Below, piece after piece: positions 34,566-46,739 of a stretch of DNA of 64,000 nucleotides; position 1 is the first letter of the stretch, and the number at the start of each line of letters is the position of its first letter. The notes beneath the pieces were generated by a model, which ran no database searches, was not told the DNA's origin, and was given only the letters and a program-made list of their open reading frames with translations. The stretch spans positions 473,854,008 to 473,918,007 of the forward strand of contig NC_081405.1 in the NCBI RefSeq assembly GCF_030272615.1. Reading direction: 5' to 3'. Source of the DNA: Cryptomeria japonica. Taxonomy: Eukaryota > Streptophyta > Pinopsida > Cupressales > Cupressaceae. The translations under genes and the position numbers were made by a program.

Positions 34566-35338
34566 TATAGACACCTAAAATTGTCATGTCTAATTAAATA
34601 AATATCTTTATTTATTTAATTAATTCATTTATCCTCTTCTAGCCTTATTTCTTATTTAAATAAATACATTTATTTATTTAAATTATTCTTTTCCTAAATT
34701 AAATAAATATCTTATTTATTTAATTGATCCCACTTCCTCTATTAATTAAATAAATCTTTATTTATTTAATTAATTTATTAACCTTTTCTACCTATGACAC
34801 ATGTCATTCATCTCTTAATTCCTACACTACCTACCATTTCATTATTTTATTATTTCTTCTACCTACCCTCTAATCATAACCGAACTCTTTTACACCTCTT
34901 AATCTTATCCCTCCATTTCTTATAGTGTCTTCTATATAAGAGGATACTTCCTTCATTATCAACCCTAATCAATCATTCTAATCAATCTATGCATCCTAAT
35001 CAATTGATTACACTCACTATACATTCAGCCTCGACTACGCTTTCGAACTTGCATATGCAATCAAGCCTACTTGCAACCACATTTCCGTTCTTTGTTGAGC
35101 TCTTGTGCACATAAAATCTGAGAGCAAATATATCAAGCAAGATCAATGGAGATAGGAATAATGGAGCTTCAAACCCTATTGGACATGTGATGGTATAATC
35201 TTTGTGATTTCATTTTATTTGCATTATCTTAGGTAATCTTCATATGTTATGGTGGATCTTTGTTGTTATTAGGCTAGGGTTTTGTGGTTGAATTCATTTA
35301 GTCTTTCAATATTGTTGTTTCTATTTTCACCATATACA
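34566..35338 (+). repeat. 5' LTR of the Tat element
   Basis: It starts TATAGACACC (TGTAGACACC in the 3' copy, so the terminal G is mutated) and ends CATATACA. U3 has four successive A/T hairpins (34592-34772; arms like AATTAAATAAATA). A TATA box (TATATAA) is at 34933-34939 and transcription would start about 30 bp beyond. Confidence 0.9.
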
Positions 35339-35341
35339 TTT

Positions 35342-35359
35342 TGGCACACTCGGTGGGAC
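35342..35359 (+). other. Tat primer-binding site
   Basis: TGGCACACTCGGTGGGAC lies three bases after the LTR and begins with TGG, as expected for pairing to a tRNA 3' CCA. I do not name the tRNA. Confidence 0.65.
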
Positions 35360-35447
35360 TCTTGTCCCTTTCGCATTTAACATCCTTGTTGCAGATTTTG
35401 TGTTTTGAAGTTGTAGATCTGACATTTTCGAGAGTATTTTGGTATTT

Positions 35448-35719
35448 TCGCGTCTGCGTACTTTTGGATCGCATTTTTGGTTTTCTATCGTGTCTACGAC
35501 ATCTAGGATCGCATCCACACCCTCGACAGCATTTTTTTTTTTTTTTTACAGATTCTGAAAATCGCATCTGTGTTCCCTAGTCGCATTTGTGGGGTTTTCA
35601 GGCACGTCTGCGTCCAGAAGTCGCGTCTGAGTTCCGGAGCCACATCTATGTTTCACAGAAGCGTGTCTGCATCTAGAAGCTACGTTTGTGTTTATGGTAA
35701 CCGTGTCTGTGTGCACTAA
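35448..35719 (+). repeat. Leader array 1: motif every 19-21 bp
   Basis: Units such as TCGCGTCTGCG, TCGTGTCTACG, TCGCATCTGTG, GCACGTCTGCG, TCGCGTCTGAG, GCGTGTCTGCA and CCGTGTCTGTG begin near 35448, 35469, 35488, 35510, 35562, 35581, 35602, 35622, 35640, 35661, 35680 and 35701. Only the ~11-bp core is conserved. The linkers differ. The period is not a multiple of three, so it is not coding. Confidence 0.85.
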
Positions 35720-36871
35720 TTTCATTTTGGGGGTTTTCATTGATTCAGTTTTTAGTCATTCGGTTTTTTTTTTGGTTTTTTTTTTTATCTGGTTTATTTT
35801 GAGCTAACATTTTTAGATCTAGCTAATGAAATTGGTGTAGCTTGTCTTGAAAGCAAAATCGTTTTGTCGAAGGCCCCCATTTCACAAAGTCTTTTGGATC
35901 TAAAATTTACCTAACTTGTGTGCTTGCAGGAAGGGGTGATTATTTCAAACAATCCAAACTACTAATAAATCTTTGTTGCAGGTCCTTGGCAAGGGTTTTT
36001 GGATCTTTATTATGTGCCTTGTTTTCATAGACTATAAAACACTTCAATTGGTGCACTAAAATTGAACCATTGTCTTTTGTGTCTTGAGCAATAGGCTCTT
36101 TTTGTTTAATCTCTAGAGGGCCTATCTCCCCGTGTGGTCATTAGGACTACTAGTAAGGAGAGAAAACTATGGATAATGTGTGCTAATTATTTCATACTGA
36201 CACTATGTCTCCCCATAAACCCATTTGATCAAATTTATTTGATCATTTGTAGGGTGTAACCCCTACAGGCTGGGAGCCTTCTGTATTTACAGAGCTGAAA
36301 GTGCCACATGTATGGCCACATGAGTGGATTCCCTTACTAGCACCTTTTTTGTTTTAGAAGCCAAAATCCTTCTAGTTGTTGGGGTAGGAGGTCGGACCTC
36401 TAGTAGCGGCCCACACACATATGGTTCTTAGTAGAGATACAAAGTTTTCCACAAGGATTTTTTGTGGGGACTGATGCTTGGCTACCCCGAGAAGTGAGTG
36501 CCGAGGGTGGAGCCAGTGGGGTCAAGCATCTAAGTATCCACTCTGAATAGCGTAGCCTCAAGGGAAACTCCATGTGGGATCAACAACTATTGTCTTGGCC
36601 AGCCATAAGAATTGTGCTTGACTTATTTTGAACAATCAAACATTCAAGACCAAACATCAAAACATTGTGTCTTTTGTGTCTTCAAGTGTATGCAAAACAA
36701 TTTTACATTAGACATCACACTTTCTTTGAGTCATTTTGAGTCTAAATAATTGCAAACACTGAGTTTTTATCAACACCGTGTCCTCTTGTCATGAAAAACA
36801 GTCAAACATTCAAATTTGGTCACAACAAAGCAACTTCACAAATTGGAAAAAAATTGCACAAATTTTGTAGA

Positions 36872-37054
36872 AATGCGTCTGTGTCTGATAGAATATCATC
36901 TGTGTCATATAACCGTGTCTGTGAAGGGTAGAAACGCATTTGTGTTCTTAGAATCAACATTGCATTTACAAAATCTCAGACTTGCGTCTATGTTTAACAG
37001 AACCATGTCTGTGTCAGGAAATCGCGTCTGTGTAGTATACAGGCACATCTGTGT
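36872..37054 (+). repeat. Leader array 2: same motif, ~20-bp spacing
   Basis: Cores near 36874, 36894, 36913, 36934, 36983, 37003, 37022 and 37043 (for example TGCGTCTGTG, CCGTGTCTGTG, TCGCGTCTGTG, GCACATCTGTG). One position near 36955 is degenerate. It ends 492 bp before the gag ATG. Confidence 0.83.
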
Positions 37055-37545
37055 TCAGAATTAAAAAACTTTTACAGTCCAGCAAACAAACACAGTCAGT
37101 TTCAAAATTCTTGAGCTTCCTAGGTTATTTCTCCAGGGTTTCATCGAGCATTCAACCTGTCTTTGGGTCTCACAAAGTCCATCATTGCTTTACACCTTAC
37201 ATTACATTCACATTTATCTAAACTTGAGTCAAAAGGTCACTTGCTTGTCCTCATCATACTTTGTCAACACACTACATACAACAACATTTTGCTAAGTGGT
37301 CCCTCATCAAGGTCTATCACCTTTGGGTCTCATTTGGTCTTACTTAGAGTCAAGGTCAACTTACCTAATCAAGAGAAACTATCCTCTCTTTGGAAGTCAC
37401 ACCTACTCTACTACATACATACTTGGTCTTACACTTTAGACATTGCAAGTACACCTTAGATTCATTTACATTCCATCCAACTCTTGGTCTTCCATACTCT
37501 TTCCATTTTCATCTAGTCTCACACATCTTGGTCAATACCTAGTTC

Positions 37546-39460
37546 ATGGTTGAAACTCGTTCCCAAAAATCTAGGAGAGAAGCTAAAGAGGCTCAAGAGT
37601 CCGCAAACATGAGTTCCTATGAGTATGACAATGATATCTTTTTCAATTCTGATCATACTACATTACCTGACATGGATGCCTATAGAAACATTCCAAATGT
37701 TGAAAACATTGACACTACAAACAACAATGATACACACAATGACAATGTGGACAAATTTTTTGTACATTCAGCAAAAGTGGAAGACACCATTATGAATCCT
37801 CATTTTAATCGATTGGTTGAGGAAATAATGAGGAGAGATAGACAATACTTTCTACAAGTGATGGCACAAAGTGGAGCCAAGATACCTCATGATTTTGACA
37901 TGTCTCAAATAATGGAAAATTGACCTTTGCAACAAACTCACCTCAACATGGATCAAAGGAGGCCTAATAGTGGAGGCAATAGAGGACCACATCTTGTACC
38001 TAAATTACCATCATCTTTGTTTCAAAAATCAGAGGTCCCATACACACATGGTCAAGCATATGATACTCATCTTCGCCGACCATTATGGAAGTCTTATGCA
38101 GAAAAATATGCTCAATCACATATCAATGCTAAGGATCAACCACCAAAGCAATTGGATATTCAAAGGCATGCTCAAAATTTGGACACAAGGAAACCCCACA
38201 TCAAATTTTGGGGCAACACACTAGAACAAACTCATGACATGCCTATAGAGAATGGTATACATGGACAAAGCAGATATTTCATTCCTCAACATGACTCTAT
38301 ATCAAGTGGTCCATATACGCAACATCATTATAGACCTCCTCCATATGAACATGTGTATGATCAATATCATCCATATATGCAACATGCTTCTCCTCCAATT
38401 GGTGCCTCAAGCATGGGGTATGGTCCAAGAAGTCGATCTCCACCTAAGAACAATTTGGAGCAACAAATCAGGGAGTTACAAAAGAAAATGGAGGACATAA
38501 ATACACCGAAGCCAAATTACACAATGAGAGACATATGTCCTTATCCATTTGACAAGAGCATTCCAATGCCTTGATTTCCTACACACTTTGTGACACCTAA
38601 GTTTGATAAGTATAGAGGAAAAGGGGATCCTAGGGCACACATAAGATAGTTTTTCACAACTTGCATTGAGGTAGCTTCAGAAGAGACATATTTGATGAGA
38701 TTATTCCCACAAAGTTTAGGAGATCAAGCTATGGAATGGTTCTCCCAACTTCCACCTGGAATTAAGCCTTGGGGTGATCTAGCAGAGGCATTTATCCAAC
38801 ATTTCTCATACAACATAGAGACAGACATATCAGTCACTACTTTGTGCAACACCAAGCAAAAGGATGGAGAGTTTTTTTCATCATTTTTACAAAGATGGAG
38901 GAATCTAGCCAGCAGATGCTCCTGTGAAATTCCACAAAAACAAATAGTGGAGATGTTCACCCAAAATGTTAACAAAGACATTGGTTATGACTTAAGAAAA
39001 GCTTGTTTGTCCACCTTCAAGGACGTCATTGAAAAAGGCTTAGCGATAGAAAAGGTCCTAATTGAACAAGTAGTCATTAAGATATTCAAGGAAAACAAAT
39101 AAAGGAAAAGACAAGCCAAGATTTTGGAATAAAAACAAGAACACAGTCAATGATGGTGTTGTTGATGCCAATATAGTGTGACCCAAAATCATTTTTTCGA
39201 GATCAAGCTCTATAAACAATCAAGTGAATACTCAAAAAACTTCTAGAGCACGAAGGAAGTACACCCCATTGGGAGAACCACTTGAGTTAGTTTTCAAGAA
39301 GCTAGTGGCAAACAAAGTAATCACAATTCCAAATTTTCCTCCATATGAGCCAAAGGTCAAACCAAATTGGTGGAATGATGATGAGTATTGTGAATTCCAT
39401 AAGAGCAAGGGTCATAAAATAGGAAATTGTCATCAACTAATAACATCATACAAGATCTCA
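37546..39460 (+). pseudogene. Tat gag, broken
   Basis: The start MVETRSQKSRREAKEAQESA is typical of a gypsy Gag N-terminus. The capsid-like retrotransposon gag domain lies at 38590-39100 (PKFDKYRGKGDPRAHIR, MEWFSQLPPGIKPWGDLAEA, FLQRWRNLASRCSCEIPQ). A zinc-finger-like block CEFHKSKGHKIGNC (C-X2-H-X4-H-X4-C) is near 39389-39432. Stops in the main frame are TGA at 37921 and 38572, where Trp is likely, and TAG at 38647, where Gln is likely. After 39102 the frame shifts, and it shifts again near 39440 to the frame that continues into protease. It encodes the structural shell protein. Confidence 0.85.
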
Positions 39461-40539
39461 TTGATAGAGGTGACATTGAGATTGAAGGACACTCATCCAA
39501 TCAAGAACATGAAATGTTTAAGGAACCATTCCCGAAACATGACAAGGGAAAAGCTGCAGCCACAAATGATCAAACCAACTATACCAGAGCATCCTACAAC
39601 TATGATTCAACTATCAATCACATCTTGATGGACAATTATGTCTCTACCATTATCATCAAGGACAAAACCCCTGAGAATTCTACACAGAGACCCAAGATTG
39701 TCCTAAAAGGCATTGGATCTTCTTCCGAACCTACCTCCAAATGTAATGTTACAACTCGTCGAGGTAAATTTACTTTGCAAGGTGCTCCAGCTAAAAACAC
39801 CGCTTCCTCATCAACCAAGCCTGAATACAACCTTGTAGAACAGTTAGGGAAGACACCTACACTTATATCCATCCTTGAGCTCTTATGCATATCCCCTGCA
39901 CATAAAGCTATTCTTGACAAAATTTTGAGAGACACTTATGTTCCTACTGATCTAAACGTGGACCAGTTTCAAACCATGGTGGGATACCTTTCCATTCCAC
40001 ACTCCCTTACACTCATAGAAGCTGATGACACCTCCGTAAGTCAGCCACATAATGCACCTTTACACATTGAAGCCTTCATACACAAACATCGAATAAAAAG
40101 AGTCTTGATAGATGGAGGAGCAGGTCTGAACATTTGTACATTGAGAGCTATTAAACAATTGGGATATTCTAATAAAGCTATGAATTCTACAAACAAAATT
40201 ACCATCAAAGCATATGATGATGAAGAGCATTCATCCAAGGGCACAGTCACCTTACCCCTCAGAGTTGGGTTAGTTACAAAGGATGTGGTTTGTCAAGTAC
40301 TAGATCTTGATCTCACATACAACATATTGCTAGGACATCCTTGGATTCATGAAATGAGGGCAGTCCCATCTACATATCACCAATGCATTAAGTTTCCTCA
40401 CAATGGAGTTGAAATAACAGTTAATGGAGATCCTAATCCATTCATATATTGCAATAACTTGGACCAAAAACTGAGACCATCATTCCTAGTAATCGCGAAG
40501 TTGTTCCTTCTTCTGCATACATTGATCCTAAGTCATTAA
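39461..40539 (+). pseudogene. Tat protease region
   Basis: The long open frame carries a retropepsin domain: HKHRIKRVLIDGGAGLNICT holds the catalytic Asp-Gly-Gly, and LDLTYNILLGHPWIHEMRAV is the C-terminal hydrophobic-G-H/R motif. The upstream part is a Ser/Thr/Lys-rich linker. The active site looks intact. A frameshift near 40470 disconnects it from the next domain, and the codons after DQKLRPS are out of frame. Confidence 0.88.
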
Positions 40540-40592
40540 AACCTTTGACATCAAAACAAGGTGAACTTAAGGGAAAATTCTAGGACAAGGGC

Positions 40593-41093
40593 ATGGGTGA
40601 ATACACTTTGAATCAGACCATGTACTTACAACAAGTCATGAATTCACCAAAAGAATATGGAAGACCACATCCTAATAAGCAGGTATCTATCATTATACTC
40701 AAATGGGACCCTACTATCTTTCAAAGATGGGGTGAATTGGAAGAGGAAGACTTATACAAAATGCTTTACAAAGACCTTGAACATGAAACACAAGATCACA
40801 TCAGTATACCATGTGAGAAGTATGGTAAAGGGTTCAAGATTCTACAAAAATTTGGGTATGATGGCAAAAGCCCTCTTGGGTTAAGAAAGGAAGGCATCAT
40901 TGAACCTTTACAACCTGAATTGACATTCAAAAAGGAATGCTTGAAGGGACTTGGTTTCATGACTTCCAAGGTCCACACTCAAAGGACAAAAGAAGCATTA
41001 CAAATCAAAGCTGCCAAAATTCAACAAGAGAATTTCTATTCCAAAAACTCCAATGAATGGGAATGGGGTTCAGACAAATCCTCTAGTGACTAA
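40593..41093 (+). pseudogene. Tat G-patch-containing linker
   Basis: GFKILQKFGYDGKSPLGLRK followed by GIIEPL matches the G-patch pattern (GxxxLxxxGxxxGxGLG), an RNA-binding motif found after protease in some retroviruses and plant Tat elements. The frame is open for 166 codons. A TAA at 41091 separates it from the next segment, which stays in the same frame, so one point mutation broke a continuous polyprotein. Confidence 0.75.
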
Positions 41094-43240
41094 GAGCTCA
41101 CTGAGACATTCAGAGAACCAAGTGAACCAACAGAAGAAGAGGAATTTAATAGGAAATTCAAAGTTGGTCAAGAAACAACCCCAGAGGATCCCATACAGTC
41201 TTTGCCTCTAGGTCCTAGGTTGAAATCACATAGAATGAGAACACCTGTCCCGAAATGTGCTACTAGTGATGATAATTTGGATTCATTCATGATTGAGACT
41301 GATGAGGAGAGTGACAACAATGACCTCGATAACTACCTTGACATACTTGAATATAACCGCATCTTCACTCTTAACCCCGCTAACTTTGAAGATATCAAAG
41401 GCCTTCCCCTTGTTCACCACCAACTTATTGACTGGGACCATGAAGGACCTGCACAGTTTGACACATTCCAAAATGATGAAGCCCTTATTGACTATCTTGG
41501 CATACGAGAGGATATTCCCCTCGGGGATCATAAAGCAGGATACACTATAGAACTCAACAATGTGGCATATTTTGGTGAGGGTATCGGACCTTCCAGTCAC
41601 AAAAATATAAAAATAAAAACAAACCAATGGTCTTATGGTGAAAACCACACTGTGGCACTGTTTGACCCCAAAAAAGTAAAAAAAAAGGACGTATCTGAGG
41701 GTGAAAATCTCTCTGAGGCACTCAAATATGAAAGGCTCAACATTCTCCTAGCATCATATGAGGAAAATTCATCCATGTTGGTAGAAGAGACTATCAAAAC
41801 AAACATTGGTACAGAAGAAGTTCCACACAACATATTCGTGGCTCAATCTTTGACAAAGTCAAAAAGGTCAAAATTCATAAGTTTCTTCATGGAACGACAA
41901 ATCAACTTTGCATGGTCATACGCTGATATGCCTGGATTGGATCCGGATTCGGTAATGCATCATTTGATAGTTAAACTGGGGGCAAAACCAGTGAAACAAA
42001 AATTAAGAAAGATGCATCCACAAGTGGCATTACTAGTCAAAGAAGAACTTGAGAAATTATTGGATGTCGGATTCATATGCCCAATTCATTATCTTGAATG
42101 GATCTCCAACTTAGTGCTTGTCAGTAAACTAGATCGTAGCATTAGAATATGTACAAATTTTAGAGACATCAACAAAGCTTATCCTAAGGATGATTTTCCA
42201 CTACCAAATATTGACTTGATTGTTGATCTCACAGTAGGTCATGTGATGTTATCTTTGATGGATGGATTCTCTAGTTACAATCAAATAAAAATTGCATCCA
42301 AGGATCAACACAAAATGGCATTTACTTGTCCTTGGGGAACCTTCTACTGGAATGTCATGCCCTTTGGGCTAAAAAATGCAGGCCCTACATATCAAAGAGC
42401 CATGACTACTATTTTTCATGATCTCATGCATGTTACTGTGGAAGATTATGTTGACGACCTCTTGGGAAATCAATAGACAGAAATGCATATTTGGACATAC
42501 TTTCAGTCATCTTTGATCGGTTGGAAAAATATAAAGTAAGATTAAATCCCAAGAAATGTGTCTTTGGAGTAACCTATGGGAAGCTCCTAGGATTCATTGT
42601 ATCAAAAAGGGGAATTGAAGCCGATCCAGCAAAAGTCAAGGCCATCCTAGAGATGCAACCACCATGAAATATCAGTCAGCTTCGCTCTTTGCAAGGGAGA
42701 CTTCAATCCATATGAAGATTCATAGCACAACTTGCAGATAAATGTAATCCCTTTCAGCACTTGCTACATAAAAACATCAAATTCAAATGGGATGATAACT
42801 GTCAACAGGCTTTCCAGATACTCAAAGATTATCTTCTGAATCCGCCATTTTTGATGCCACCAGTTCTAGATCAACCTTTATTACTATACATATCAGCTAC
42901 TTCAACAGCACTGGGGGCACTCTGAGCACAACAAGTTGCTGAGGGCAAAGAAAAAGCAGTATACTATATCAGTTTCACATTGGTGGGATATGAGCTAAAC
43001 TACACACCAATTGAGTGTGCATGTCTCGCCATGGTCTTTTCTTTGTAGAAATTATGACATTACATGCTGACTCATAAGACTAAGTTGGTTGCAAGGATTG
43101 ATCCATTGAAATACCTTCTCAATAAAGCAATGCTTACTGGGTGACTAGCCAAATGGGTAATGATCCTGATTGAATTTGACATCGAGTATGTGGATAGAAA
43201 AGCAATAAAAGGATAAGCCATCGCAGATCAGTTAGCAGAT
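41094..43240 (+). pseudogene. Tat reverse transcriptase and connection RNase H
   Basis: An acidic N-terminal extension precedes the RT from about 41840. RT blocks are SYADMPGLDPD, PVKQKLRKMHPQVALLVKEE, VLVSKLDRSIRICTNFRDIN, FPLPNIDLIVD, FSSYNQIKI, KMAFTCPWGTFYWNVMPFGL and VEDYVDDLL (the YxDD box, intact). A one-base frameshift near 42462 is followed by RLNPKKCVFGV, GKLLGFIVSKRGIEADPAK and the connection RNase H, opening LLYISATSTALGAL. That part has several stops. It would copy element RNA to DNA. Confidence 0.92.
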
Positions 43241-43910
43241 GCCCCCATGATAGATAATGTTCCTCTAATTTCAAAATTTCCAGATGAATCCATTTTAACA
43301 GTGTCACATGCAAAGCCATGGCAACTATACTTTGACGGCTCATACACACAGCATGGGGCAGGAGCTGGCATCCTCTTCATAACTCCTCAAGGGGATTCTA
43401 TACCAAAATCATATCGATTATCATTTCCCTCCACTAATAATATAGTAGAATATGAGGCATTAACAACTGGATTACGGATTGCAGTTTAGTGGAAGATCCG
43501 GGAACTTCATGTTTTTGGGGACTCTCAACTTGTAATTCGTCAAGCAACTGATGATTACCAAACAAAGGATGAGAAATTAATGCCTTACAAAATAATGGTG
43601 GATGACCTGAAACAACATTTCACAAAGATAGACTTTGAGCAGATACCAAGAGAGCAAAATCGAGCCACATATGCCATGGCTACAATTGCTTCCCTGATTG
43701 ATCTACCTCTGAATGAGACCCACTATGAGTTCTTGGTGGATAGCCTTTTGGTTCCTTCATATGAAATCACTCCTATTGAGATAATATGTGTCATCGGTCC
43801 TGAGTCCCAGTTATATGGTTCCATCTTCACATACCTTCATGATAATACCTTTCCTCCTGACCTATCCAATAACCAACGTCGCACTTTCATTCGCCAATCT
43901 TCTTGATATG
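43241..43910 (+). pseudogene. Tat second (archaeal-type) RNase H
   Basis: WQLYFDGSYTQHGAGAGILF carries the first catalytic Asp; the block EYEALTTGLRIA has the Glu; VFGDSQLVIRQ has the next Asp. In PREQNRATYAMATIA the last expected Asp (usual pattern N-x-x-A-D-x-L-A) is Tyr. This additional RNase H is a diagnostic of the Tat lineage. One TAG interrupts it at 43486, and the frame stays the same. Confidence 0.85.
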
Positions 43911-45067
43911 TCATTTTAGTCGATGTCCTATACCATTAAGGTCTAGATGGAACTCTTCTTAGATGTTTGGAAAGCAACAAAGCTCAGATTGCGTTATGTG
44001 AAGTACATGAAGGGATATGTAGTCTGCATTCTAGTGGTCCTCCCTTAGCCAAGAAAGTTATCAGGACTGGATATTACTGGCCCAATATGGAAAAAGATTC
44101 ATATCAATTTGTCAAGAAATGTAAGCAATGTCAACTTCATGGAGACCTCATCCATGCACCAACACAAGAACTTCAACCAATTGCGATTCCTTGGCCCTTT
44201 TGTCAGTGGGGACTCGATCTCATAGGCAAGATTCACCCTCCTTCTTCCAACGACCATAAATTCATTATCACTACCACAAAGTATTTCACAAAATGGATCG
44301 AAGCCATGCCTCTCATGCAAGTCACTAGAAAACAAATTTCTACATTCATTCTCAACTATATCATTTGTCGCTATGGCATTCCTATTTCCATCATCGCCAA
44401 CAATAGGCATCCCTTCAAAAATCAGGATGTTCGTGAACTCTGTGATTGCTTCCATATTTCCCATCGTTTCTCCACACCATATTACCCCCAAGGTAACGGT
44501 CAAGCTGAGGCGTCTAATAAAACAATCCTTAAAATCTTAAAAAAGACAATCGACGACGCTGGCCATAATTAGCATATCCAACTTAATCCTGCACTTTGGG
44601 CCTACCGCACAAGTGTCCGCACACCTATAGGAGCTACACCCTATTCACTTGTCTACGTCGTTGAAGCTATCTTACCTATTGAGGTCGAGCTACCCTCTTT
44701 ACGAGTCTCTTTGCAAAAAATTATCAGTGATGAAGACTATAGGGTCTCTCGCTTACAAGAACTTGAACTATTGGATGAACGAAGACAAACTACTTTTAAT
44801 CATCTCAAGGCTTATAAAAAATGAATGAGTCGTAGCTACAATCACAAAGTCAAGCCTCTCATATTTGAGGTAGGTGATTTGGTTCTTAGAGAAAACCCAA
44901 AAAATAAGCAAGATAGAGAGAAGAAGGGCAAGTTCAAACCAAACTGGCTTGGTCCTTACATCATTACAACAGCATATGGATCTGGGGCATATCGGCTCTC
45001 AACCACAAAGGGTGAACATTTAGAGGATCCTATCAACAACATGCACTTTCGTAGGTTTTACACATAG
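43911..45067 (+). pseudogene. Tat integrase
   Basis: The N-terminal zinc-binding region reads EVHEGICSLHSSGPPLAKKV to KKCKQCQLHGD (H-H-C-C). The core has WGLDLIGKI (first Asp). At SIIANNRHPFKNQ the second catalytic Asp of the usual TDNG-type motif is missing. PQGNGQAEASNKTILKILKK supplies the Glu. A C-terminal GPY-type block, FKPNWLGPYIITTAYGSGAY, ends at 45067. Stops near 43904, 43938, 44570 and 44822 interrupt one frame. The missing Asp means it could not catalyse strand transfer even if translated. Confidence 0.9.
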
Positions 45068-46739
45068 CTCTCCGAAGTATCCTAATTCAAAATACAAAAA
45101 GAAAAATCATAAAACAAAAAAATCGTTACTTGGTGAAAACCTGGCAAACAGGCACCTTGTGACAACAAAAAAATTGAAAAAAAAATAGAAAAACATTTCG
45201 TCCAATGGTGAAAACCACTTTGGTGGTGCCTTGGGCAAGTACCATGGTGAAAACTAGGTCACCAGTGCCATGCGTAGAGACATTGCTCCTCCCTCCTTCA
45301 GGATTCCATTTCATCCTTTCACTATGCACACACTCACGACCTATTCATCCACAATAAACTTACCCATTTCCATCATGGCTTGTTATTGATCTGCCTAAGA
45401 TTGGTTCACCATTCATAATAAACCCCTTTTCAACCTTTCCATCCATAATAAATGAGCTCCTATCTGTGGCTAAGGAAAATCCTACGTCTAGTGATGGGTG
45501 TGGAACTAAGAGCATCACACATTCTAAGGAGTACAGTTTGTTCCAGTTTTCTTCAGTCTATCTGTGCACAATCTGCAATAAAGCAAAATTTGCATCACAG
45601 ATCTGCAATAAAATTCCATCTTCTCTGCAATAAAGTATCAATTTCATGGATTCAGTCAATTTTAGATGAGACATAGTAGCAACAATGGGCTTCAACAAAT
45701 CAAATCTTTCAACAGACTTAGACAACATATGGTTCAATGCTATCTATCCTTTTTGTGAAAGTAAACATTGTGACCACAATCAAATAAGACTTATACAAGT
45801 GACAAGAGACACTAAGCTTGAGGACTACAGTGAATGTTGGTGTCGAGTCTTGGTTTTATTTTGATTTTTATCTTTTGGTGACATTTCTTTTAGCTTTTCC
45901 AGGATGTCTTTGACTAGAAAGGCGAGGATGGGGTATCGTCACCTATTTGTATTTGTTGTCTGTGGATTGTCTCTTAGTAATGCTATGACTTGTCCAAGGA
46001 TATGAGGACACTGAGAGTCTAGTATGAATTGGGGCATTCCTTATTTGTGACTATCTTATCTCCATGCAAACAGGTACAATGACTTTCTGGGTCGAACATA
46101 TGCCTCGATTGTCAAAACCTACTTGCCATAATAAAGCTCAATGATGATAACGTACAAGAAGCTCTTTTCACTTTCATATCTTCTGTCTTCCATCCCCCTT
46201 TCTTGATTGACTTCCATCATCCTTCTTGAGTCCATGTAGCCTGCTATCACATGACTGAGTATAATGACACACCAAAAACATTTGCATTTCATGTAGTTGC
46301 ACCTACATTACCACATATAAGCATTTCACACATACATATAGATATCCCAAATGCATCACATCCTGCACACAACACATGTTAGCACATTTTATATTCTTAT
46401 CATGTAACTAATCATTTGCATTATCATATTCATTAGCATTTCATACATTCACATTTGCATATGCATAACATATTAAAAACATAAAAGAACAAAAATATTT
46501 CATTGCATCATATATATATTTACATCCATGTCATAACCATCACATAAAAACATACATCATGAAACATCTCATCACATAGGTACACATGCATATAGCTACC
46601 GCAAAGATGAATCATCTCATATATATATATATATATAAAGTATCATGATACAATGATGTCAAAATCATATGGCTACAAAATCACCCGAAGGTGTCTACAT
46701 CATAATATAAAATGGTACAACACACTGATACATAGGGAG
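45068..46739 (+). other. Tat post-integrase region, non-coding
   Basis: Three related blocks GGTGAAAAC...GGTGCC occur at 45133-45162, 45208-45232 and 45245-45271. The rest is mixed sequence, becoming AT-rich with CATACATATA-type runs at 46280-46650, including a (AT)n tract at 46621-46637. I see no gene. Confidence 0.6.

Larger units (their letters stand above)
35360..37545 (+). promoter_or_regulatory. Tat 5' leader with two phased-motif arrays
   Basis: A 2.2 kb untranslated leader without a supported ORF. Two arrays of a CGYRTCTGTG-type motif lie at 35448-35719 and 36872-37054, spaced about 20 bp. Between them is unstructured sequence with GC-richer pieces (36230-36600). The last 480 bp before the gag ATG is C/T-rich. 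Confidence 0.7.

Noticed and set aside
35448-35719. CRISPR-like spaced repeats
   Set aside because: This is plant nuclear DNA. The conserved core is only ~11 bp with ~9-bp linkers and there are no cas genes. It is a phased motif array.
39636-41833. Minus-strand ORFs of 60-121 codons opposite Tat pol
   Set aside because: Shadows of the protease, G-patch and RT frames, which have clear domain motifs on the plus strand.
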